Shown here: piece after piece, positions 1-7,388 of the stretch
Position numbering within the stretch: the stretch's first letter is position 1
Layout of the letters: each line of letters opens with the position of its first letter
IMG/VR virus record: IMGVR_UViG_3300046002_004610
Location: 1-33,261 of that record
Strand: one strand, 5' to 3'
Source of the DNA: a virus
DNA length: 33,261 nt
Position numbers and translations under genes: made by a program
Notes under the pieces: model-generated
Database searches by the model: none
The model's input: the letters and a program-made list of their open reading frames with translations, nothing else
What the model was told of the DNA's origin: nothing

Positions 1-1
1 G

Positions 2-934
2 ACTATAGTCAAATACAATTCAAGCGGAACAATTCAATGGCAAAGAACCCTTGATGGGGCCTCCACTAATGAAACCCCTTACAGAATTGCGCTTGATTCT
101 TCTGAAAATGTGTATATAACAGGTAGAACACCAACCAATTTATTATTAGTAGCTAAATACAATTCTAGTGGCACAATTCAGTGGCAAAGAACGCTTTCAG
201 GCGGCTCTAGGGCAGGAGGCGACCTAGGCGGAATAGCCGTTGATTCATCCAGCAATGTTTATATTTTAGGAGCGGCATCGTCCGGCGGTGAATTTGTAAT
301 AGCCAAATACAATACAAGTGGAACAATTCAGTGGCAAAGACTTCTTGGTTCGGGTCTCACCGCTACTGCAAACGGACTAACTGTAGACTCATCTGCAAAT
401 GTTTATATTTGCGGAAGTTATAACAATTCAATTCAGATAGCCAAATATGACTCCAGTGGAACAATTCAGTGGCAAAGAAATCTAGGCACATCCTTATCTG
501 GCCGAGCAATAGCTGTTGATGCATCAAGCAATGTGTATATTGCAGGGAGCAGTGGGAGCGGTACACCCGGAAGTTATATAGCCAAATATAACTCCAGTGG
601 AACAATTCAATGGCAAAGAAGTTTAACCAATTTTACTTTTTGTCAGGGAATAGCCGTTAATTCTTCTGGAGACAGTGTTTATGTATCGGGGACTACACAG
701 CCTTCTGGAACAAGAATATTTTTTGCAAAGTTCCCGGGAGATGGATCAGCGACCGGGACGTATACGTTAAATACGTATAACTATACGTATGCAGTATCTT
801 CTTTAACAGATGCTGCTACGAGCCTTACAGACGCGGCAGGAAGTTTGACAGACGCGGCAGGAAGTTTAACTGGGGGGACTCTAACTCTCCCGGGGTCCGC
901 TAGTGCCATGAACTATGCACTCACATCGCTTTAG
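2..934 (+). CDS. Beta-propeller (SBBP-type) repeat virion protein, 5' partial
   Basis: The frame is open from the left edge, so the N-terminus is missing; 310 codons are visible. Five near-identical blades of about 46-50 residues each carry the core AKYNSSGTIQWQR followed by a segment like GIAVDSSSNVYI. This is the pattern of SBBP/WD-like beta-propeller repeats. The C-terminus changes to a low-complexity stretch with four SLTDAAG-like units. It lies directly upstream of virion structural genes, so a surface-exposed fibre or appendage role is inferred, possibly in adhesion to the host. The ATG at 110 is internal to the repeat array and is not the true start. Family recognition is good; the role is inferred from context. 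Confidence 0.75.
   Translation, partial: TIVKYNSSGTIQWQRTLDGASTNETPYRIALDSSENVYITGRTPTNLLLVAKYNSSGTIQWQRTLSGGSRAGGDLGGIAVDSSSNVYILGAASSGGEFVIAKYNTSGTIQWQRLLGSGLTATANGLTVDSSANVYICGSYNNSIQIAKYDSSGTIQWQRNLGTSLSGRAIAVDASSNVYIAGSSGSGTPGSYIAKYNSSGTIQWQRSLTNFTFCQGIAVNSSGDSVYVSGTTQPSGTRIFFAKFPGDGSATGTYTLNTYNYTYAVSSLTDAATSLTDAAGSLTDAAGSLTGGTLTLPGSASAMNYALTSL
9..620 (+). repeat. Five imperfect direct DNA repeats of about 40 bp (propeller blades)
   Basis: Copies of a roughly 40-bp unit ending in CAATGGCAAAGA or CAGTGGCAAAGA lie near 9-47, 151-190, 301-340, 439-478 and 580-619, spaced 138-150 bp apart. They encode the conserved strand of each propeller blade. Their DNA identity is higher than in the intervening blade sequence, which makes them possible substrates for blade gain or loss by recombination. 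Confidence 0.8.
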
Positions 935-948
935 TAAATAGGATTTTT

Positions 949-2814
949 ATGCCATTAAAAAAACTTGTTCTTAAGCCCGGTGTAAATCGAGAAAATACCC
1001 CCTACACAACGGAAGGGGGCTGGTACGAATGCGACAAAGTCCGTTTTCGTCAGGGCACGCCTGAAGTGATTGGAGGTTGGACACGTGTGTCCAACAACAC
1101 CTTCAATGGGGTTTGCCGTTCTCTATGGAACTGGGTAACCCTGTCCAAAAAGAACTTTGTAGGCGTAGGCACCAACACAAACTTTTATCTCGAGCGCGGA
1201 GGCCTTTACTTTGACATCACTCCTTTTCGCGCAACGGCTACGTTAAACAACCCATTCACCGCTACAAACGGAAGCCCCGTGATTACGGTGTTTGACCTAG
1301 CCCATGGGGGAATTAGTGGGGACTATGTTGCAATTACCGGGGCACTCACGCTTGGCCAATTTATTACGGCGGCTGTTTTAAACCAGACATACGAAATAAC
1401 TGTAATAGACAATGACAACTACACCATTTCTGTTGGAGTAAATGCAGGGCCATCTGACACAGGAAATGGCGGCGCAACCGTAACGATTGGATATGAGATC
1501 TCTCCGGGGCCTGAAATTGTACAACCCCTTTTTGGCTGGGGCGCGGGCACTTGGGGGCAGGGCGTGTGGGGAAACACCGGGGCCGCGTCTACAGAGTCTC
1601 TTCGCATCTGGAGCCAAACCAATTTTGGTGAGGACCTTGTATTTGGCCCACGCGGAGGGGCTATTTACTATTGGGAGGCGGATCTAGGTGAAACCACTCA
1701 CGGCGCTGAAATTGGCACATTGGCCGGGGCCGACGAAACACCTTTGGTCCAGAATTACCTATTGGTCTCTGATGCCAGTAGGTTTGTATTTGCTTTTGGC
1801 ACTAATGAAATTGGTAGTGGAGTCCTAGACCCGATGTTGATTCGTTGGTCTGATCAAGAAAGCATTGTTGATTGGAATCCCGTTGCAACAAACCAAGCTG
1901 GTAGCCTACGCTTGTCGCGTGGCTCCTCGATCATTACGGCCATACAAACTCGCCAAGAGATTGTGGTGATCACTGATTCGACTGTGTACTCTCTTCAATA
2001 CTTGGGCGCTCCCCTTGTGTGGGGCACTCAGTTATTAGGCGACAACATTTCCATTGCCAGCCAAAACGCAGCGTCTCTTGCCTCTGGTGTTGTGTTTTGG
2101 ATGGGGGTGGATAAGTTCTACTTGTACGATGGTACTATCAGGACGCTGACGTGTGATCTTCGTAAATACATTTTTAGTGACATTAACAGAGCGCAGTTTC
2201 AACAAGTATTTTCAGGAACCAATGAGGCATTTAACGAGGTCTGGTGGTTCTACTGCGCTGAGGGGTCAGTTGTTGTAGATAGATATGTGATTTATAACTA
2301 TCTTGAAAACATATGGACATACGGAACAATGGAGCGTAGCGCGTGGCTTGACTCTGGTTTACGTGATTTTCCACTTGCCGCTTCTTACAATAACCTGCTT
2401 CTCAACCATGAGGCCGGTGTAGATAATAACGAAGGTGCTTCGGCAGCGGCTATCAACGCCTATGTGCAATCCGCACAATTTGACCTTGATGATGGACACA
2501 ACTTCTCTTTCATTTGGCGCATGTTGCCTGACATCCGGTTCCAAGGCTCAACAGCAAATAGCCCTGCGGTAACGATGACGTTGTATCCATTGAAGGGCAG
2601 CGGCTCAGGGTATACCACCCCTGCGTCAGTAGGCGGATCAAACGATGCGGCAGTGGTGCAGTCCGTTTCATATCCTGTAGAACAGTACACTAACCAGATC
2701 TACACCCGTGTGCGTGGCCGTCAGTTGGCCATACGAATTGAATCCGATCAATTGGGCACGACGTGGCAACTGGGGTCAACCCGTATAGATATTCGTCAGG
2801 ATGGCAGACGATGA
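949..2814 (+). CDS. P22 gp10-like packaged-DNA stabilisation / head-tail structural protein (probable)
   Basis: A 621-aa protein starting MPLKKLVLKPGVNRE, followed by EGGWYECDKVRFR and PEVIGGW, a signature I know from a large family of phage structural proteins. The middle holds a Trp-rich part (SLRIWSQTNFGEDL, GGAIYYWEAD) also typical of that family. The C-terminus (RVRGRQLAIRIESD, ending in IDIRQDGRR) resembles the end of P22 gp10-type proteins, which plug the portal after packaging. Residues about 90-180 look like an inserted beta-rich domain, making it longer than P22 gp10 (about 470 aa). The next gene starts inside its stop codon (ATGA at 2811). That it is a virion protein is fairly sure; the gp10 assignment is from memory of the family. 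Confidence 0.65.
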   Translation: MPLKKLVLKPGVNRENTPYTTEGGWYECDKVRFRQGTPEVIGGWTRVSNNTFNGVCRSLWNWVTLSKKNFVGVGTNTNFYLERGGLYFDITPFRATATLNNPFTATNGSPVITVFDLAHGGISGDYVAITGALTLGQFITAAVLNQTYEITVIDNDNYTISVGVNAGPSDTGNGGATVTIGYEISPGPEIVQPLFGWGAGTWGQGVWGNTGAASTESLRIWSQTNFGEDLVFGPRGGAIYYWEADLGETTHGAEIGTLAGADETPLVQNYLLVSDASRFVFAFGTNEIGSGVLDPMLIRWSDQESIVDWNPVATNQAGSLRLSRGSSIITAIQTRQEIVVITDSTVYSLQYLGAPLVWGTQLLGDNISIASQNAASLASGVVFWMGVDKFYLYDGTIRTLTCDLRKYIFSDINRAQFQQVFSGTNEAFNEVWWFYCAEGSVVVDRYVIYNYLENIWTYGTMERSAWLDSGLRDFPLAASYNNLLLNHEAGVDNNEGASAAAINAYVQSAQFDLDDGHNFSFIWRMLPDIRFQGSTANSPAVTMTLYPLKGSGSGYTTPASVGGSNDAAVVQSVSYPVEQYTNQIYTRVRGRQLAIRIESDQLGTTWQLGSTRIDIRQDGRR

Positions 2815-3446
2815 GCTTTATCGTCAAAACTGATTTTGAATTAAGCAGGACAATTGCGCCAAACTTGCCGCGTGCACCAAATGAGTACACGCCCCTTTAT
2901 CAAGACCAATTCAACAACGTACTGCGCCTGTACTTCAACCGCCTAGATAACATTATTGGGCAGTTGGAAACTCTTTCGGTTCCGTATGGGGCGTTCTCCA
3001 GCGACCAAGACCAAACTGCGACAGCGAACACCGCCACGCTGATGACGTTTAATACCACGGACTTTGCGAACCAAGTGTCAATCAGTTCGTCTCAAATTAC
3101 GGTGGGGACTGCTGGTATCTACAACCTTCAGTTCAGCGCTCAGTTTCAAAACACGGACACTGCTTTTCAAGATGTCTACATTTGGTTAAAGCAAGATGGG
3201 GTAAATATTCCCGGGTCAACTGGCTTTGTGTCTATTCCAAACAGACACGCTGGAGTAAATGGGCATTCAATTGTTGGCTGGAATTATTTTTTGAGCATGG
3301 CGGCAAACGACTATGTGGAAATCTACTGGTCTGTACCTACCACCGATGTAAGCATTCAACATCTTGCTGCTTCCGGTACGCCAACCAAGCCGTCTACCCA
3401 GTCCGTGGTAGCCACAATGACATTTGTCTCCGCGCTCCCCCCGTGA
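2811..3446 (+). CDS. Virion protein with C-terminal C1q/TNF-like jelly-roll domain
   Basis: The ATG at 2811 overlaps the upstream stop (ATGA) and gives 211 aa; the in-frame ATG at 2763 lies in the previous gene and is less likely. The N-terminal about 60 residues (NEYTPLYQDQFNNVLRLYFN) form a short helical, attachment-like segment. Residues about 65-211 show the alternating beta pattern of C1q-like phage domains: a YGAFSSDQDQTAT opening, then IYNLQFSAQF, WLKQDGVNI and NYFLSMAANDYVEIYW. In phages this fold occurs in head or tail fibres and decoration proteins that bind surfaces. It sits among structural genes in a translationally coupled operon. The fold is judged from pattern only. Confidence 0.7.
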   Translation: MSFIVKTDFELSRTIAPNLPRAPNEYTPLYQDQFNNVLRLYFNRLDNIIGQLETLSVPYGAFSSDQDQTATANTATLMTFNTTDFANQVSISSSQITVGTAGIYNLQFSAQFQNTDTAFQDVYIWLKQDGVNIPGSTGFVSIPNRHAGVNGHSIVGWNYFLSMAANDYVEIYWSVPTTDVSIQHLAASGTPTKPSTQSVVATMTFVSALPP

Positions 3447-3464
3447 TACGATCAAGAAACCCTT

Positions 3465-5825
3465 ATGGCACAAGGAATTAACATGGCAACAGCAAATCCC
3501 CAAGGCATCATGGCCCTTCCAATGGAAGGCGCACCTGCCGACACTGGCGCACCCCCAGATACTGGCGCACCGGCTCAACCTCAATTGGGGTTAGATGATT
3601 CCTATGACGCGGTACAACAGGGTCTGCAAAATGCCAGTCCTGATGCATCTTCGGCGGTTAATGCGGAATTAGCCAAAATTGTTCCGCAGTTGGATCAGTT
3701 GCCTGATGAAGTGCTGGATCAGTTGCTGCAAATCGTCCAGTACATGCACGATAGGCCTGAAGAGTATGCACAACTCTTAAAAGATTTGGTCGATGAGGGA
3801 ATTGTTGAAGAAGGTGATTTTCCTGAAGAGTACGACCCTGAGTTCTTGGCCACCTTGGGCATGGTCATTATGCAGGCCCGAAAAACTCGGCAAGCAGCAC
3901 AACAAGGCGCTATGCCTATCCAACAGGCTCCCGTTCCTCCAGCCAATATGGCGCGGGGCGGGATCGCTGAAGCAGCACACATGGTTGCCTCCCGTGGTCG
4001 TGGCCAAGATACCATGCTGGCGCACATTACTCCCAGAGAAGCCCAAATGCTTCGTTCCAAGGGTGGTATGGGCACCATCAATCCTGCTACAGGCCTGCCT
4101 GAGTATGGGTTTTGGAAAAATGTTACTAAAGCAGTTAGCGGAGCCGTTAAGGGTATAACTGGCGCAGTTAGTGGAGTTGTTAAGGGCGTTGCCGGTGCTG
4201 TTAAAGATATCGTATCCAGCCCAGTTGGCAGGGTGTTGGCCACCGTTGCGTTAGCCACGTTCCTTGGCCCGGGGGCCTTTGGTGTTGCAGGATTGAATCT
4301 TGGTGCAACAGCTTCCATGGCGTTGGCCTCTGGCGCAGTAACTGCACTGGGCGGAGGCAACATCAAGGATGTATTGAAGAGCGCGGCCATTGGCGGCGCA
4401 ACAGCTTTCTTCGGCGCTCCCGGTGGACCGGTTTCCAATTTTGTTGGAGGCGCTGTAACAAACGCTGCTGGCAATGCAGCCATTAGCTCCGGCATCGTTG
4501 GGACAGGTATTGGATTGCTGTCTGGCCAGAAACTGCAAGATGCTGTTAAGAGCGGAATAACTGCTGGTGCAATCTCAGGCCTGTCTACAGGAGCCACTAA
4601 AGGCTTTGACGCACAAATTGAAGCTCCTAAGTTAGATCCTATTGCCGAGATGGCCAAGAACCAAGCAGGTGAAAACGTATCAGGAAAATTTAATCCTGAT
4701 ACAGGAAAGTTTGAATTACCTGAAGTTGTCAATCGTGACACGATAGCTGGGCAAAACGCTGCTCCTGTTCGTAATCCTGATGGAACTACCACGGCACTTT
4801 TGGGCAGAGCCGCCCCCGATGCAACTGGGCAGGCCCCCCGTATTACCTATGGGAATGGCCCTACTGCTACAGACCCCTTGGGCGACTTCATCCAGCAAAA
4901 TGAGGCTGCCCGCGAGCTTGCTAGTACGCCTGCGCGTACTGCCCCGCCTGCACAAGGCTATCAAACCCCAACCGTAGGTCAGTCCCTTAAAACGATGGGC
5001 GGCGGTATTTCAGACATTGCACAGGGAGATTTCTCTAAGGGCTTTGAAGGTCTTAGTAAGGGCGCAGGAGATTTGTTTCTCCCCAGTTCTCCAACTCCTT
5101 CCGATGTCATGGGCTCGAAGAGCTACACTGACCTTGTCAATCGTGGCCTGACCCCCGATAAAGCTTTTGAGATGGCCTCAAAAGAGCTTGCGCCCAGCAT
5201 GATTCGTTCATATGGCCCCGCCGTTGCCGCAGGCCTTGGTATTGCAAGTTTGGGAGGTGCATTTACGCCAACTCCTTCTCAGCCTACTCAATTACAGAGC
5301 GACATCAATCAGCGTTTGGCGGATGAAAAAGCCCGTGTGGCGGCAAACCCCGGAGCTTACGTGCCACAGGGTCTGGAGCGTTTTGGTATTCAGTACAACG
5401 AGCGAGGGGAGATTACAGGCTCTCAGCCCTTCAATCCTCAGCCTGTAGGTCCCACGGAAGTGGCCGGTAATTACATGCCCTACACACCTTCTCCATACAT
5501 GACCCCCAGCGGGGCAATTGGCGGTTCTCAACCTATCTATCAGCCGTACAACACAGCCAGTATGTACACAAACCTGATGCCTCCGCAATACCGTGCAAAT
5601 GGTGGTATTGCTTCTTTGGCCAAGGGCGGGTATCCTCGGCGCACTGGTCAAATTAGTGGTCCGGGGACCCCGACCTCTGATTCAATCCCTGCAATGCTGT
5701 CGGACGGCGAATTTGTCATGACAGCCAAGGCCGTTCGCGGCGCAGGCAAAGGCAATCGCTTAGCTGGCGCAAAGAAAATGTACGCTTTGATGCATCAACT
5801 TGAACGTAACGCTGCACGGGGATAA
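3465..5825 (+). CDS. Large internal-type virion protein with glycine-rich core and SDGEFVM C-terminal motif
   Basis: About 786 aa. An acidic, Pro/Gln-rich N-terminus (1-160) contains MARGGIAEAAHMVASRGRG. A Gly/Ala/Val-rich hydrophobic core (about 215-385) could insert in or cross a membrane. The tail (about 700-786) carries ANGGIASLAKGGYP and then SDSIPAMLSDGEFVMTAKAV, a motif I associate with many short-tailed phage virion proteins. A role as an internal or ejection protein is inferred. The start is uncertain: the ATG at 3483 has a better ribosome site (AAGGA about 3473-3477) than the ATG at 3465, which would remove six residues. Confidence 0.6.
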   Translation: MAQGINMATANPQGIMALPMEGAPADTGAPPDTGAPAQPQLGLDDSYDAVQQGLQNASPDASSAVNAELAKIVPQLDQLPDEVLDQLLQIVQYMHDRPEEYAQLLKDLVDEGIVEEGDFPEEYDPEFLATLGMVIMQARKTRQAAQQGAMPIQQAPVPPANMARGGIAEAAHMVASRGRGQDTMLAHITPREAQMLRSKGGMGTINPATGLPEYGFWKNVTKAVSGAVKGITGAVSGVVKGVAGAVKDIVSSPVGRVLATVALATFLGPGAFGVAGLNLGATASMALASGAVTALGGGNIKDVLKSAAIGGATAFFGAPGGPVSNFVGGAVTNAAGNAAISSGIVGTGIGLLSGQKLQDAVKSGITAGAISGLSTGATKGFDAQIEAPKLDPIAEMAKNQAGENVSGKFNPDTGKFELPEVVNRDTIAGQNAAPVRNPDGTTTALLGRAAPDATGQAPRITYGNGPTATDPLGDFIQQNEAARELASTPARTAPPAQGYQTPTVGQSLKTMGGGISDIAQGDFSKGFEGLSKGAGDLFLPSSPTPSDVMGSKSYTDLVNRGLTPDKAFEMASKELAPSMIRSYGPAVAAGLGIASLGGAFTPTPSQPTQLQSDINQRLADEKARVAANPGAYVPQGLERFGIQYNERGEITGSQPFNPQPVGPTEVAGNYMPYTPSPYMTPSGAIGGSQPIYQPYNTASMYTNLMPPQYRANGGIASLAKGGYPRRTGQISGPGTPTSDSIPAMLSDGEFVMTAKAVRGAGKGNRLAGAKKMYALMHQLERNAARG

Positions 5826-5828
5826 ACG

Positions 5829-7382
5829 ATGGCAACAGAAACCACAGAACAAATAGTCCGGGAATCGCCGGAAGTTGAAGCGTATAAGCTAAATATGATG
5901 AGGGCCGCTGCGGCCTTACGTCCCCCAACGCTGCCCGAATACCAAGTAGCCGGATTTGCACCGCAGCAAACTGCTGCCATGCAAGCAGGGCAACAAGGTA
6001 TTGGCGCATATTCTCCTTATTTGCAAGCCGGTCAAGCGGCACTGACCGCCGGTACTGCCACGACAGGAGAAGCGGCAGATGTTCTTCGTGGTTCTGATAC
6101 CCGTGGACAATTCGCTGCGGCGCAACAGGCCTACAACCAAGCTGCCGTTCCTGCTTCCCAGATTGGTCAATTGTCCAATGTGGCAGGCGTGGGTATTGGC
6201 AACATTGCTGCGGGTATTTCTGATATTGATCGTGCCCAGCAAATGGCGCAATTGTCTGCGCAGGCGAATTTACAGCCTTCCCAGCAGATGATGATGAATG
6301 CTGCGCAACGAGCCGAGCTTGCTGCGTATCAACCCGGGTTTATTCAAGGGCAGGGCGCACTGCAATCTGGCATTGGCGCACTGCAAGGGGCGGCGCAACA
6401 ATATGATCCATCCTCTGCTCAGGCGTACATGAATCCGTATCAGCAGCAGGTTATCGATGAGGCGATGCGCCAGATAGACCGCCAAGGTGCAATTCAACAA
6501 ACTAACTTACAGAGTCAAGCTACACGTGCGGGAGCTTTTGGTGGCTCAAGGGAAGGGGTACAGCGGGCGGAACTTGGTCGTAATTTAGCTGAAACTAAAA
6601 ACGCTGCGATCATTAATGCACTACAGCAAGGGTATGGTACTTCTCAACAGCAAGCACAGCAGGCTTTCGAGCAGCAACAGCAACGACAACTGGCCCAAGG
6701 ACAGGGTTTGGCCCAAACTGGTGCCACAGCCGGAAGCCTTGCCTCACAGCAGGCAGGTCTGCAACAAGCAGGCGCTCAGTATGCGGGTAATATTGGGCAA
6801 AACATTGGTGCGCAAGAAATGCAGCAGGCGGGCCTTGGTCAAAGTGCCGCGAGCCTGTATGGGCAACTGGGTGCCCAGCAAGCGGGCACGGCGGGCCAGT
6901 ATGCAAATATTGCGGGCCAGCAAGCAAATATACTTGGGCAGCAGTCTCAGTTGCAACAGCAGTTGGGGCAAGGTATTGGCTCATTGGCTGGTCAACAGTT
7001 TGGTATTGGCTCACAGATGTCGCAAGGCCTTGGTGCTTTGGGCGGCCAGTTGGGTCAATTGGGTGTTCAGCAAGGTGCTATGGGTCAGGCTGCACAACAG
7101 CTTGGCCAAGGCGATGTAAACTTCTTGTACAACCTCGGTTCTCAGCAACAGAGACAACAACAAGCGGTGCTGGATGCCCAGCGGGCTTCGGCAATGCAGA
7201 CCGCTATGCAGCCGTACCAACAGTTGGCATTCCAATCGGATATTTACAAAGGCGCACCGTCTACGCAAATGGCAATAACATCTCAGGCCTCCCCAACACC
7301 AAGTCCGTTCCAGCAGATTGCGGGTTTGGGAACGGGCATTTTGGGCACTGCCGCAGCAGTAAACAAATCAGGCCTCTTTTAA
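5829..7382 (+). CDS. Gln/Ala/Gly-rich virion protein (probable internal protein)
   Basis: 517 aa starting three bases after the previous stop. The N-terminus contains RPPTLPEYQVAGFAPQQTAA. The middle (about 195-270) has a better-defined helical region with YMNPYQQQVIDEAMRQIDRQ and AGAFGGSREGVQRAEL. Residues about 270-440 are low-complexity heptad-like Q/G/A repeats. The C-terminus ends with a short hydrophobic stretch (GLGTGILGTAAAV). I know similar Gln-rich proteins next to SDGEFVM-type proteins in podovirus-like genomes, where they are usually annotated only as structural. The exact role is unknown; long helical or coiled-coil assembly inside the virion is an inference. Confidence 0.55.
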   Translation: MATETTEQIVRESPEVEAYKLNMMRAAAALRPPTLPEYQVAGFAPQQTAAMQAGQQGIGAYSPYLQAGQAALTAGTATTGEAADVLRGSDTRGQFAAAQQAYNQAAVPASQIGQLSNVAGVGIGNIAAGISDIDRAQQMAQLSAQANLQPSQQMMMNAAQRAELAAYQPGFIQGQGALQSGIGALQGAAQQYDPSSAQAYMNPYQQQVIDEAMRQIDRQGAIQQTNLQSQATRAGAFGGSREGVQRAELGRNLAETKNAAIINALQQGYGTSQQQAQQAFEQQQQRQLAQGQGLAQTGATAGSLASQQAGLQQAGAQYAGNIGQNIGAQEMQQAGLGQSAASLYGQLGAQQAGTAGQYANIAGQQANILGQQSQLQQQLGQGIGSLAGQQFGIGSQMSQGLGALGGQLGQLGVQQGAMGQAAQQLGQGDVNFLYNLGSQQQRQQQAVLDAQRASAMQTAMQPYQQLAFQSDIYKGAPSTQMAITSQASPTPSPFQQIAGLGTGILGTAAAVNKSGLF

Positions 7383-7388
7383 GGAAAC

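Noticed and set aside
9-620. Regularly spaced repeats resembling a CRISPR array
   Set aside because: Repeats and intervening parts are one open reading frame of propeller blades; spacing is about 140 bp and there are no cas genes.
1077-1094. Inverted repeat TTGGACAC-GT-GTGTCCAA
   Set aside because: Within a structural gene; eight-base arms are expected by chance in 33 kb and no T-tract or promoter accompanies it.
3719-4792. 357-codon open frame on the minus strand
   Set aside because: Lies wholly inside the 786-aa virion gene, has shadow-type composition (Pro/Ala/Thr-rich) and no ribosome site or family likeness.
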